Of a stretch of 64,000 nucleotides of DNA, positions 38,150 to 48,456 are shown in pieces (the first letter of the stretch is position 1; each line of letters begins with the position of its first letter). The notes below the pieces were generated by a model. That model had not been told where the DNA came from and ran no database searches. It worked only from the letters and a program-made list of their open reading frames with translations. This stretch comes from Candidatus Aquicultor sp. Lineage in GTDB: Bacteria > Actinomycetota > Aquicultoria > Aquicultorales > Aquicultoraceae. The stretch is from contig DASXVE010000034.1 in assembly GCA_036504445.1 (NCBI GenBank), positions 213,634 through 277,633 of the forward strand, given 5' to 3'. The position numbers and the translations under genes were made by a program.

Positions 38150-40711
38150 ATGATGCCTAATGAAGATCACGTTGAAATTACAGGCTTAACACAACAAGAC
38201 GCAGAGCAGCGGTTACATACATACGGCTACAATGAACTTCCATCGTCTCAAACCCGCAGCATCTTCAAAATCGCTCTCGATGTTCTTCGCGAGCCGATGT
38301 TCTTATTGCTTGTCGCGGGCGGTATTATCTACCTCGCGGTGGGCGATGTAGAAGAAGCGCTCCTCCTGCTGACTTTTGTCTTTGTCGTCATGGGAATCAC
38401 GCTCTACCAAGAGCGGAAAACCGAGCGCGCCCTGGAGGCGCTCCGCGATCTTTCAAGTCCGCGAGCGCTCGTAATCAGGGGCGGCCGTGAACAGCGAATC
38501 GCGGGAAGAGAAGTTGTCCCCGATGACGTCTTAATTCTTACAGAAGGCGATAGGGTACCGGCCGACGCCGTTCTTCTTTCCGCGAACGATCTCTTAGTAG
38601 ATGAATCGCTGTTAACAGGCGAATCGGTGTCCGTGCGCAAAGTTCCCTGGGACGGTACGATGGAGCTTACCAGACCGGGCGGCGAAGATTTGCCGTTCGT
38701 GTATTCCGGGACGCTTCTTGTGCAAGGGCAGGGGATCGCCCGGGTGCTCGCAACAGGGATGCATACTGAAATCGGCAGGATAGGAAAAGCCCTGCGAGAG
38801 CTCGAACCCGAGAACACGCCGCTGCAGCAAAAGACCGGCCGGCTGGTCAGCACACTCGCGGTCATAGCATTATCGCTCGCGATACTTGTTATTGCGGCGT
38901 ATGGCCTTACCAGGCATAATTGGATGAACGCGCTGCTTGCCGGCATCACTCTAGCTATGGCTACAATCCCGGAAGAAATCCCTGTCGTTCTTGTCGTGTT
39001 TCTTGCGCTCGGCGCGTGGCGCATCTCAAAAAGTCGCGTGCTTACACGGAGGATCCCTGCGGTAGAAACGCTCGGCTCAGCCACCGTGCTGTGTGTTGAT
39101 AAAACCGGGACGCTCACACAGAACCGCATGACCGTGAAGCGTATTTTCGCCGGTGGAGAGTTCTACGATGTCGATTACGCACAGCATGAGCTACCGGAAA
39201 AGTTCCATGAGATTATCGAGTTCAGTATTCTTGCAAGCGAAATACAGCCGTTCGACCCGATGGAGCGGGCTTTTAAAGAGCTTGGCGACTATTATCTTGC
39301 CCATACCGAGCACCTCCATAGCGACTGGACGTTGGCGCACGAATACTCGCTCTCGCGCGAACTCATGGCGCTCTCGCACGTCTGGCGCTCACCAAACCGT
39401 GATGAGTACATTATCGCTGCAAAAGGGGCGCCCGAGGCGATTGCCGATTTGTGTCATTTTACGAAAGCTCAGATACAAAACCTTAACGAGCGTATCGGTG
39501 ACATGGCAAACAGAGGGCTTCGGATACTCGGTGTTGCCGAAGCAACATTTAAAGGCGTGGAATTTCCCGCAGAGCAGCATGATTTTGATTTTAGATGCCT
39601 TGGCTTGATTGGCCTGGCCGACCCGATACGGCCGACGGTACCGCAGGCGCTCCAAGAGTGCTATCACGCCGGGATGCGTGTCGTTATGATTACCGGTGAT
39701 TATCCGGGCACAGCCCAAAGCATTGCCCGCGAGATCGGTTTGCAACGCGTTGACGAGTATATTACCGGAATGGAGCTCGCCGACATGGATGAGCTCGAGC
39801 TCGAGAGGCGAATAGAGACGGTTAATATTTTTGCGCGTGTCGTGCCCGAGCAGAAGCTTCGAATCGTAAGCGCGCTTAAAGCGAACGGCGAGATTGTAGC
39901 CATGACCGGCGACGGTGTAAACGATGCGCCGGCGCTCAAAGCATCTAACATCGGTGTTGCGATGGGTGGCCGGGGCACCGACGTGGCCCGCGAGGCCGCA
40001 TCGCTGGTTCTTCTTGATGATGATTTTGCGTCGATCGTGCGCTCAGTAAAGCTAGGGCGGCGCATCTACGATAATATCCGCAAGGCGCTGGCCTATATCT
40101 TTGCCGTTCACGTGCCGATTATCGGTATGTCGCTAATACCGGTGCTTTTCGATATGCCGCTCGTACTCCTACCGGTTCACATCGTTTTCCTAGAGCTCAT
40201 TATCGATCCTGCCAGCTCGGTCGTATTTGAAGCCGAGCCCGAGGAAGCCGATGTTATGGACCGGCCGCCGCGCGATCCCAAAGAGCCGCTGTTTGGCTCT
40301 CGCCTCATAAGTATCAGTATTTTGCAGGGGATAAGCGTGCTTTTAATCGTGCTGGCGGTCTATCGTATTGCACTGTACCTCGGGCACGGCGAGACGGATA
40401 CCCGGGCGCTCACATTTACCACGCTCATATTTGCTAACCTCGCACTTATTTTAACCAACCGGTCGTGGTCTAGAAGCATTCTTGCCACGCTCCGGTCACC
40501 GAATGCAGCGCTGTGGTGGGTGGTCGGCGGCGCTGTCGTCTTCCTCAGCCTTGTCTTGTATGTGCCGTTTTTGCGCAGCCTCTTCCGCTTTGCGCCGTTG
40601 CACCTCAACGATCTGGCAATTTCACTGGCCGCCGGTCTCGCCAGCGTGCTCTGGTTTGAAGCGCTCAAACTTTTTAGCAGCAGGCGAACAGGGCGGATAC
40701 TCGAACGGTAG
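38150..40711 (+). CDS. Cation-transporting P-type ATPase (P2 type)
   Basis: This 853-residue ion pump has an N-terminal cation-ATPase domain (LTQQDAEQRLHTYGYNEL), the actuator motif LLTGES, helix M4 with TIPEEIPVV, the phosphorylation site CVDKTGTLTQNRM, KGAPEAI in the nucleotide domain, and MTGDGVNDAPALK in the hinge. Helices M5-M10 follow, with HIVFLELIIDPASS in M6. The overall pattern is of the Ca2+-ATPase-like group; the ion is not certain. ATG 38150 has GAAGGGC upstream, while the earlier ATG 38126 has only a TATAAT just before it, which may be the -10 box. The stop is followed by an AT-rich gap. Confidence 0.9.
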   Translation: MMPNEDHVEITGLTQQDAEQRLHTYGYNELPSSQTRSIFKIALDVLREPMFLLLVAGGIIYLAVGDVEEALLLLTFVFVVMGITLYQERKTERALEALRDLSSPRALVIRGGREQRIAGREVVPDDVLILTEGDRVPADAVLLSANDLLVDESLLTGESVSVRKVPWDGTMELTRPGGEDLPFVYSGTLLVQGQGIARVLATGMHTEIGRIGKALRELEPENTPLQQKTGRLVSTLAVIALSLAILVIAAYGLTRHNWMNALLAGITLAMATIPEEIPVVLVVFLALGAWRISKSRVLTRRIPAVETLGSATVLCVDKTGTLTQNRMTVKRIFAGGEFYDVDYAQHELPEKFHEIIEFSILASEIQPFDPMERAFKELGDYYLAHTEHLHSDWTLAHEYSLSRELMALSHVWRSPNRDEYIIAAKGAPEAIADLCHFTKAQIQNLNERIGDMANRGLRILGVAEATFKGVEFPAEQHDFDFRCLGLIGLADPIRPTVPQALQECYHAGMRVVMITGDYPGTAQSIAREIGLQRVDEYITGMELADMDELELERRIETVNIFARVVPEQKLRIVSALKANGEIVAMTGDGVNDAPALKASNIGVAMGGRGTDVAREAASLVLLDDDFASIVRSVKLGRRIYDNIRKALAYIFAVHVPIIGMSLIPVLFDMPLVLLPVHIVFLELIIDPASSVVFEAEPEEADVMDRPPRDPKEPLFGSRLISISILQGISVLLIVLAVYRIALYLGHGETDTRALTFTTLIFANLALILTNRSWSRSILATLRSPNAALWWVVGGAVVFLSLVLYVPFLRSLFRFAPLHLNDLAISLAAGLASVLWFEALKLFSSRRTGRILER

Positions 40712-40880
40712 CAGTTGCATTGCTGGAAATTATGGCCGCTTACACCGCATATATTCCACTTACACGCGTGTATCAGTTATGCTAATATCCTTGTAGCGAC
40801 AAACCGTTCACATATGTACAATATGAGGCATACACGCCGTGCATCCATACACTCGACGCAATACTTTAAGGGGGAAATGA

Positions 40881-41876
40881 ATGAAGCGAATTATTGCAGG
40901 GCTGGTTATTCTCGCACTTATGGTAATAGGAGCGGGGTGTGCCAAGCAAGGCACACAATCATCTACGGCGAATAGCAGCTCTACCACGCAAGCGAAAAAT
41001 CAAGTCGTAAAAGTTAGGGTCGGGACATTGCCGATTGAGGACGCACTTCCAATCTTTGTTGCCCAGCAAAAAGGTTTGTTTAAAGATAAAGACCTCGATA
41101 TCGAGCTCACGGTGTTTAAAAGCGCACAAGAGCGTGATGCCGCGCTGCAAGCGGGCCAGATCGACGCCGCCGTTGGCGATATGGTTGCGGTGGGTGCGCT
41201 TAAGCAAAGCGGTACGGATATCTCCGTCGTAAGCGTTCTGCTTGGTGCGACACCGGCTGAGGGGCGCTTCGGTATTCTCGTGCCGCCGCAGGCAACCGAT
41301 CTTAAAACCGTCGACCAGATCAAAGGTGTGCCGATTGCCATATCGAGCAACACGATCATCGAGTACACTGTCGACGAACTTCTTAAAAGCAAAGGCTTCA
41401 AGGACACCGACATTAGAAAAGTTGAGATAAAAGCCATGCCGGTTCGCGTTGATGCCCTGGTGAACGGGCAGGTAAGGGCAGCTTCATTGCCCGATCCGCT
41501 TCTTTCGTTTGCCGTAAGCAAGGGCGCGCGTGTTATCATCGACGATACTAAGGGCGCAAACCTCTCGCAGGTTGTTCTCATCTTTAGAAATGACTTTATT
41601 GATGCTAATAAAGCCGCGGTTAAGAGCATGCTCTCCGCTCAAAACGATGCGGTAAAACTCATTAATGAGAACCCGGATGCGTATCGCCAGTTGCTTGTTG
41701 ATAAAGCGAAACTCCCGGCACCGATCGCCAAGACATATAAAATCAATACCTATCCGACGGCACAGCTTCCGGCAAAGGCCGATGTCGACAGGCTGCTCAA
41801 GTGGATGGAAACAAAGAAGATTATTAAACCCGGCCTCACCTATGACGACATCGTCAACAAGGAGGTCAAACCCTAG
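40881..41876 (+). CDS. ABC transporter substrate-binding lipoprotein (NMT1/SsuA type)
   Basis: It is the solute receptor of an importer, with lipobox VIGAGCAK and a Ser/Thr-rich linker. The NMT1/SsuA fold is seen in VRVGTLPIEDALPIFVAQQKGLFKD, QAGQIDAAVGDMVAVGALKQ and KGVPIAISSNTIIEYTVDELLKSKGF. Family substrates are sulfonates, taurine, nitrate or pyrimidine precursors; nothing here decides between them. TAAGGGGGAAATGA precedes the ATG. The ATPase and permease genes follow directly. Confidence 0.9.
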   Translation: MKRIIAGLVILALMVIGAGCAKQGTQSSTANSSSTTQAKNQVVKVRVGTLPIEDALPIFVAQQKGLFKDKDLDIELTVFKSAQERDAALQAGQIDAAVGDMVAVGALKQSGTDISVVSVLLGATPAEGRFGILVPPQATDLKTVDQIKGVPIAISSNTIIEYTVDELLKSKGFKDTDIRKVEIKAMPVRVDALVNGQVRAASLPDPLLSFAVSKGARVIIDDTKGANLSQVVLIFRNDFIDANKAAVKSMLSAQNDAVKLINENPDAYRQLLVDKAKLPAPIAKTYKINTYPTAQLPAKADVDRLLKWMETKKIIKPGLTYDDIVNKEVKP

Positions 41877-41878
41877 TA

Positions 41879-42646
41879 GTGTCGACAATAGAGATTACCG
41901 ACCTCGGCGTTGATTATACAGGGTTTGGCCGGAGCGTAACCGCAATCGATGGCGTTACCATTACCATCCCGGCGGGCGATGCACTTGCGATTATCGGCCC
42001 ATCGGGATGCGGCAAGTCAACCATGCTCTATTCGCTTAGCGGCTTGATTGCGCCAACGCGGGGCACCATAACCATAAACGGCGAGCCGGTAGTCGGCCGG
42101 CGCCGGCAGACCGCGCTTATCTTGCAAGACTTTGGGTTGTTTGCCTGGAAAACAGTATTTAACAATGCCGCACTTGGACTTCAAGTGCGGCATGTGCCTA
42201 AACCGGATGTGCGCGAGCATGTCGAAGACATCCTAAAGCGTCTCGGGCTCTGGGAGATGCGCGACCGGTATCCGGGGCAGCTCTCCGGAGGGCAGCGCCA
42301 GCGTGTGGCCATAGCGCGCTCGCTTGCGCTCGAGCCCGACCTGCTTTTAATGGACGAGCCGTTTTCATCGCTCGATGCCTTAACCCGCGAGGATTTGCAA
42401 AATACCGTACTCGATATCCGGCGCGACCGGGGCACGTCAATCTCCATAGTTCTGGTCACGCACAGCATTGAAGAAGCGGCGTTCTTAGGAAAAAGGATAG
42501 CCGTTATGGGCGGAAGCCCCGGGAGTATCACCGATGTGGTAACCAATGACGAGATGGGCGGTATCGATTACCGTAACTCGCTGGGATTTTTCGATCACTG
42601 TGCCCGTTTGCGAGGGCTTTTAAAGGGCGGCGTATGCGTTGGATAA
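41879..42646 (+). CDS. ABC transporter ATP-binding protein (SsuB/TauB type)
   Basis: The 255-residue ATPase shows Walker A (GPSGCGKSTMLYSLSG), Q-loop (LILQDFGLFAWKTV), signature (LSGGQRQRVAIARSLALEPD), Walker B (LLLMDEPFSSLDALTRE) and H-loop (VTHSIEEAAFLG). The pattern FGLFAWKTVFNNAALGL is typical of the nitrate/sulfonate/taurine group. The GTG start lies two bases after the binding-protein gene, with AAGGAGGT about 12 bases upstream; the end overlaps the permease gene by eight bases. Confidence 0.93.
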   Translation: MSTIEITDLGVDYTGFGRSVTAIDGVTITIPAGDALAIIGPSGCGKSTMLYSLSGLIAPTRGTITINGEPVVGRRRQTALILQDFGLFAWKTVFNNAALGLQVRHVPKPDVREHVEDILKRLGLWEMRDRYPGQLSGGQRQRVAIARSLALEPDLLLMDEPFSSLDALTREDLQNTVLDIRRDRGTSISIVLVTHSIEEAAFLGKRIAVMGGSPGSITDVVTNDEMGGIDYRNSLGFFDHCARLRGLLKGGVCVG

Positions 42647-43376
42647 ATTCAAGGGCTATGTCGGCGCAACAATCGCACTTCTCATAATCTGGTTAGGGAT
42701 TTCGCTCGCAATTGATATGGAAGCGTTGCCGTCACCGATCACCGTATTTGCCGACTTCTTCCGTTTGGTGCCGGGGGAACTCTCATGGCACTTTCTTGTC
42801 AGCCTGTACCGTGTATGCGTGAGTATAATCGCCGGTGTGGCGCTCGCACTTCCAGCCGGCCTGATTTTGGGCAGGGAAGAGTGGCTCGACCGCTTTTTCG
42901 GGCCGATTGTGTTCGTGTTGTACCCAATCCCGAAAATCGTCTTTTTACCGATTCTTTTATTGTTGCTGGGGCTGGGCAATCTCTCCAAGATCGTCCTTAT
43001 TACCGTCATTGTGTTCTTTCAGATATTAGTGACCACCCGCGATGCCGCTAGGGAAATCCCGCGCCAAACCGTACTCTCGATGCAATCGCTGGGTTCCACC
43101 AAATGGCAGATATATAAGCACGCGATCTATCCCGCAAGCCTGCCGAAAATGTTCACCGCTCTTCGCATCGCTTCCGGTACGGCGATAGCCGTGCTTTTCT
43201 TCGCCGAGTCGTTTGCTACTGAGGAGGGGCTCGGTTACTACATCATGGATGCATGGAGCCGCTTTAACTACGCCGACATGTTCGGCGGAATCGTTGCAAT
43301 GGCGCTTATGGGGGTTCTCATCTATGAAGTTTTAAATTTCATCGAGCATCGCATGTGCCCCTGGACGAAGGCGTAG
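42639..43376 (+). CDS. ABC transporter permease (SsuC/TauC type)
   Basis: This 245-residue inner-membrane subunit has about six helices and the EAA loop that contacts the ATPase: AREIPRQTVLSMQSLGSTKWQIYKHAIYPASLPKMFTALR. The start is TTG 42639, overlapping the ATPase gene, with AAAGGGCGG before it. With the two genes upstream it forms a complete importer, probably transcribed as one operon. Confidence 0.92.
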   Translation: MDKFKGYVGATIALLIIWLGISLAIDMEALPSPITVFADFFRLVPGELSWHFLVSLYRVCVSIIAGVALALPAGLILGREEWLDRFFGPIVFVLYPIPKIVFLPILLLLLGLGNLSKIVLITVIVFFQILVTTRDAAREIPRQTVLSMQSLGSTKWQIYKHAIYPASLPKMFTALRIASGTAIAVLFFAESFATEEGLGYYIMDAWSRFNYADMFGGIVAMALMGVLIYEVLNFIEHRMCPWTKA

Positions 43377-43500
43377 CGCGGCAAGTCACAAAATATTTAC
43401 AAATACCCTCAAAATACTGCCAAATTGGCCTCAAGAGTTACCCCGGTACGCCGATGTTAATTTCAGTTAGCAAAGAATACAACATCGATGGGGAGGCCAC

Positions 43501-43914
43501 ATGTCAACACTGATCGAAGAACTCAGAACGGAGCACCTGGATTTAACGCTCTCGTTCGAACACCTTAAAAATATTAATGTCGAATCCGAGGAAGGCCACA
43601 CGGAATTGCGCTCGGTGAAATCGGCATTGCTCGCCCACTTGAGAAAAGAGAACGAGGAGCTCTATCCAAGGCTTCGTGATATCGCTTTTAACAACTTAAG
43701 CTTGCAGCGCACGCTTGATTGGTTCACACGAGACATCGCCAAAATATCGGCGGTCTTGATTCTGTTCTTGGATACGTATTGCCAAGGTGGCTCCCATCTA
43801 ACATACAGGCGCGACTACAATCGCCTTAACACCATCCTCACTGCTCTGATAGAACAAGAAGAGAAGATCGTCTACAACGAGTTCCTCCAGGGAACCGACG
43901 AAAACGCAGCATAA
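43501..43914 (+). CDS. Hemerythrin-like protein, ligand set incomplete
   Basis: The 137-residue, all-helical protein has the spacing of HHE/hemerythrin domains, with EHLDLTLSFEHL near the start, LLAHLRKENEELYPRL in the second helix and LIEQEEKIVYNEF near the end. His at positions expected for diiron ligands is replaced in the last helix (EQEEKIVY instead of HxxxExxL), so it may bind no iron or bind it differently. GGGGAGG precedes the ATG. It is a single gene followed by a terminator. Confidence 0.6.
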   Translation: MSTLIEELRTEHLDLTLSFEHLKNINVESEEGHTELRSVKSALLAHLRKENEELYPRLRDIAFNNLSLQRTLDWFTRDIAKISAVLILFLDTYCQGGSHLTYRRDYNRLNTILTALIEQEEKIVYNEFLQGTDENAA

Positions 43915-44013
43915 AACACAGCATAATACGCAGCACTAGATATAGTTTGGCAAACCGAATATAGCGTTACACAGCGCGTAAGGTATAGGGATACTATTAA
44001 TACATGTATTTTA

Positions 44014-44046
44014 GTAACGGAGCCTTTCCATAAGGCTCCGTTTTAG
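44014..44046 (+). terminator. Rho-independent terminator upstream of rpmA
   Basis: AACGGAGCCTT pairs with AAGGCTCCGTT around a TCCAT loop, followed by T4. It ends the transcript of the hemerythrin-like gene. Confidence 0.85.
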
Positions 44047-44078
44047 TTGCTCGTTATCCAAGCGTTTACAATACGCAA

Positions 44079-44107
44079 TTGACAAAAGTTTAGCAGGCCA
44101 ATATAAT
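44079..44107 (+). promoter_or_regulatory. Consensus sigma-A promoter for rpmA
   Basis: TTGACA (44079-44084) and TATAAT (44102-44107) are separated by exactly 17 bases; both boxes are perfect. Transcription should start near 44114 and gives a leader of about 50 bases to rpmA. Confidence 0.92.
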
Positions 44108-44162
44108 AGACGGGATGTTCAAATCCAAGACTACAGTTTTCAGCTTTGTTGAGGTGAGATAG

Positions 44163-44435
44163 ATGGCACATAAAAAAGGAATGGGAAGTACCAGGAACGG
44201 TCGCGACAGCGAGTCTAAGCGACTTGGTGTTAAGGCTTTCGGTGGTGAGCGTGTAAGCGCGGGGAGTATTATAATTCGCCAGCGCGGCACAAAAATTAAA
44301 CCGGGTCAGAATGTTGGGCTTGGCCGCGACTACACCATCTTCGCTAAAATGGATGGGTATGTAGCGTTCGAAGGAACCAACGGCAAAGGCACCCGCAAGG
44401 TAAGCGTTTTCAGCGAGCCGGTTGTCAAGGAGTAA
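44163..44435 (+). CDS. rpmA: 50S ribosomal protein L27
   Basis: L27 contributes to the peptidyl-transferase centre. The 90 residues start [29 protein letters not shown], without the N-terminal extension that is cleaved in Firmicutes by Prp; the mature GMGS-type N terminus begins right after the start. GAGGTGAGATAG precedes the ATG. It has its own perfect promoter, and its usual upstream partner rplU is 16 kb away. Confidence 0.97.
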   Translation: MAHKKGMGSTRNGRDSESKRLGVKAFGGERVSAGSIIIRQRGTKIKPGQNVGLGRDYTIFAKMDGYVAFEGTNGKGTRKVSVFSEPVVKE

Positions 44436-44452
44436 CTTCGACAATATTGCTG

Positions 44453-44482
44453 CTAAAGCCACAGGAAACTGTGGCTTTTTTG
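44453..44482 (+). terminator. Rho-independent terminator after rpmA
   Basis: AAAGCCACAG pairs with CTGTGGCTTT around a GAAA tetraloop, followed by a T run. It should separate or attenuate transcription between rpmA and obgE. Confidence 0.9.
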
Positions 44483-44607
44483 GTTTAGGGGTTTATCTTG
44501 GGAATTCGTTTTGGGAATAATGACGGAATAGCGCAGCGAAGATACGGCGGCAACAAAGCTGCACATTAACGCAGGCACGCGCTGCGGGTAAGTAATGAGG
44601 GCATTAA

Positions 44608-45903
<1,296 letters not shown>

Positions 45904-45942
45904 CATACGCTGCTTGAACGCAAGTAAAAAGCCGTAGTATCC

Positions 45943-45991
45943 GGCCACGTAAACGCTTGCCATATCGATATTACATAAGGCCACGTAAACG
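45943..45991. repeat. Two direct copies of GGCCACGTAAACG upstream of proB
   Basis: Exact 13-base copies lie at 45943-45955 and 45979-45991, 36 bases apart. The second copy is directly followed by TACAAT (45995-46000), a plausible -10 box of the proBA promoter, so the repeats could be operator sites. Function is inference. Confidence 0.6.
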
Positions 45992-46045
45992 TGCTACAAT
46001 ATAGATTAGATTATTTTTCACATAGAGGTGTGTTAATGCAAAGGA

Positions 46046-47167
46046 CTGAATGTCTTCCGCAATGCTCGTCGAATTGTCGTTAAATTAGGGACGAGCACTA
46101 TTACTAAAAGCACTGGCGAAATCGACCATGTGCAATTGCAAAACATCACAAGCCAATTAGCCGGGCTAAAGAGCCGGGGATACGAGGTAATAATCGTGTC
46201 ATCGGGGGCTATTGCGGCCGGGGTGGAAGGGCTCGGGCTCCAGGCACGGCCCACCGCTATTCCCGAGCTGCAAGCAGCGGCTTCCGTTGGCCAAGGTCTT
46301 CTTCTTCATGAATACGCAACGCTCTTCAATAAGTACAACCTTAGGGTTGGCCAGGTATTACTTACCCAATTCGATATCATCCACCGGCAGCAATATCTCA
46401 ATTCCCGCAACGCTCTCAGTACACTGCTCGATTTGGGAATAGTCCCGATTGTAAACGAAAACGATGTTACCGCCGTTGATGAGATCAGGTTTGGCGATAA
46501 CGATACGTTAGCCGCGCTTGTCGCAAACCTGGTTCAGGCCGACGTGCTTGTCCTGCTCTCGGACATCGACGGGCTTTATACGTGCGACCCGCGCAAGCAG
46601 GGCGAGGATGCTTGTCTCATCGATCAGGTTACCGATATTACGGATGATATTGCCGGGCTGGCCGGGGGCGCCGGGACGCATTTCGGTTCCGGGGGTATGG
46701 TGACCAAGCTGCAAGCCGCGCGAATTGCCGTGTTCGGCAAGGTAGGAATGTTCATCGCCAACGGCCGCAAAGAAAATATCCTCGTAGATATTATGGACCG
46801 GAAAGCCGTCGGTACGTTTTTCGTACCGCGTGCCAAGGGCTTAAGCGCCCACAAACTGTGGATTGCGTTCGGTAAAGCCACTGACGGTACGATTACCGTA
46901 GATGACGGGGCTGCAAACGCGCTTATCAGGGGCGGTAAAAGCTTGTTGCCGGCGGGTATTGTTGCAAGCGAGGGGCAGTTTGAAGGGGGCGACGCGGTCG
47001 ATATTAAAGACCTGAAAGGTCGAATATTTGCAAAAGGAATCACCAATTATTCGTTTGAAGAAGTTACACAGATTAAAGGGCTGCAAAGCGCAGAAGTCCT
47101 CTCACAATACCCGGATTTTGTAGATGAAGAGGTTATTCATAGAGACTGTTTAGTAATATTGCGATAA
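46046..47167 (+). CDS. proB: Glutamate 5-kinase, 5' end with apparent frameshift or CTG start
   Basis: ProB makes glutamyl phosphate, the first step of proline synthesis. The frame shows the kinase N terminus RRIVVKLGTSTITKSTG, IIVSSGAIAAGVEGLGL, QVLLTQFDI, VNENDVTAVDEIRFGDND and SDIDGLYTCDPR, and a C-terminal PUA domain with ALIRGGKSLLPAGIVASEGQFEGGDAV. No ATG, GTG or TTG exists in frame before 46130, which would cut off the kinase P-loop region; an in-frame stop lies at 46034. A well-placed AGAGGTG and ATG lie at 46025-46038 but one base out of frame. So either a one-base indel sits between 46036 and 46050, or translation starts at CTG 46046. Confidence 0.85.
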   Translation: MNVFRNARRIVVKLGTSTITKSTGEIDHVQLQNITSQLAGLKSRGYEVIIVSSGAIAAGVEGLGLQARPTAIPELQAAASVGQGLLLHEYATLFNKYNLRVGQVLLTQFDIIHRQQYLNSRNALSTLLDLGIVPIVNENDVTAVDEIRFGDNDTLAALVANLVQADVLVLLSDIDGLYTCDPRKQGEDACLIDQVTDITDDIAGLAGGAGTHFGSGGMVTKLQAARIAVFGKVGMFIANGRKENILVDIMDRKAVGTFFVPRAKGLSAHKLWIAFGKATDGTITVDDGAANALIRGGKSLLPAGIVASEGQFEGGDAVDIKDLKGRIFAKGITNYSFEEVTQIKGLQSAEVLSQYPDFVDEEVIHRDCLVILR

Positions 47168-47178
47168 GGAGGCGTATG

Positions 47179-48447
47179 ATGGCGGATATTGATAGTATAC
47201 GGGCCGCAGTAGCGGAAATCGGTAAAAAAGCCAGGGCGGCTTCGAGAATTATGGCGACGCTAGATACTGCACAGAAGAACAACGCGCTTATCAGTATGGC
47301 CGAGGCGCTTGTCGCCAACAGCGAGCGGATCTTGGCGGCGAACGAGAAGGATATGGAAGCGGCAGCGGAGCGCGGCATAAACTCGTCGATGCTTGACCGG
47401 CTTATGCTTAACTCGGTACGCATTAAAGAAATGGCTGAGGGCCTCTACGATGTAGCGGTGCTGACCGACCCTGTCGGCGAGACGCTCAAAGGGTGGAGGT
47501 TACCGAACGGCCTTGATGTGCATCAAGTACGGATGCCGCTCGGCGTAATCGCTATTATCTACGAGGCGAGGCCGAACGTGACGGTTGAGGCTGCGAGCCT
47601 CTGTATAAAAAGCGGTAACGCAATCATTCTGCGCGGTGGGTCGATGGCGCATAATTCAAACGTGGTGCTTACCGAGGTAATCGCTAACGCCGCAGCCGAA
47701 GCGGGTCTGCCGCGTGAAGCCATCCAGACGCTCGCCACACCGGGCAGAGACACGGCGACACAGCTTATGAAGCTCGACCACTACGTCGACCTGCTTGTGC
47801 CGCGAGGGGGCCCCGAGCTGATTCACGCCGTTGTCTCCGAGGCAACCGTTCCGGTTCTGTGGGCCGGTGCCGGCAATTGCCACATCTATGTCGATGCAAG
47901 CGCCGACCTCGATATGGCCGACAGAATCGTCATTAACGCAAAATGCCAGCGCCCGAGCGTGTGCAATGCCGCCGAAACGCTGCTCGTCAACCGTGCAGCT
48001 GCCGATACCTTTATTCCGCGAGTTGCGGCGGATCTTACGGCAAACGGCGTGACGATTATGGGGGATGAGACGGTGCGCAAACTTGTGCCGCAGGCGCTCG
48101 AAGCCACCGAAAAAGACTGGTACACCGAATACGTCGATCTGAAAATCGCCATGCGGGTTGTTGATTCGGTGCAGCAGGCAATCGACCACATCAACACCTA
48201 CGGGACGATGCATTCTGAAGCCATCATCACTGAAGATTTGGAATCGGCACGAAAGTTTACCCAGCAGGTAGATGCTGCGGCAGTCTATGTGAACGCATCC
48301 ACTCGCTTTACAGACGGCAGCCAGTTCGGCCTCGGTGCTGAGATTGGCATTAGCACGCAGAAACTTCACGCGCGCGGGCCGATGGGCTTGACAGCACTCA
48401 CCTCTACGAAATACGTTATACAAGGAACCGGTCAAATCAGGTCTTAG
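47179..48447 (+). CDS. proA: Gamma-glutamyl phosphate reductase
   Basis: ProA reduces glutamyl phosphate to glutamate semialdehyde in proline synthesis. The protein of about 422 residues is an aldehyde dehydrogenase homologue; visible motifs are RMPLGVIAIIYEARPNVTVEAASLCIKSGNA, LVPRGGPELI and KCQRPSVCNAAETLLV with the catalytic Cys, and the C-terminal EIGISTQKLHARGPMGL. GGAGG lies six bases before ATG 47179 (an ATG three bases earlier is too close). It follows proB by 11 bases. Confidence 0.96.
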   Translation: MADIDSIRAAVAEIGKKARAASRIMATLDTAQKNNALISMAEALVANSERILAANEKDMEAAAERGINSSMLDRLMLNSVRIKEMAEGLYDVAVLTDPVGETLKGWRLPNGLDVHQVRMPLGVIAIIYEARPNVTVEAASLCIKSGNAIILRGGSMAHNSNVVLTEVIANAAAEAGLPREAIQTLATPGRDTATQLMKLDHYVDLLVPRGGPELIHAVVSEATVPVLWAGAGNCHIYVDASADLDMADRIVINAKCQRPSVCNAAETLLVNRAAADTFIPRVAADLTANGVTIMGDETVRKLVPQALEATEKDWYTEYVDLKIAMRVVDSVQQAIDHINTYGTMHSEAIITEDLESARKFTQQVDAAAVYVNASTRFTDGSQFGLGAEIGISTQKLHARGPMGLTALTSTKYVIQGTGQIRS

Positions 48448-48456
48448 GAGGTACAC

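Noticed and set aside
46130..47167. proB starting at GTG 46130
   Set aside because: This start would remove the conserved VVKLGTSTIT phosphate-binding segment that is encoded in the same frame directly upstream.
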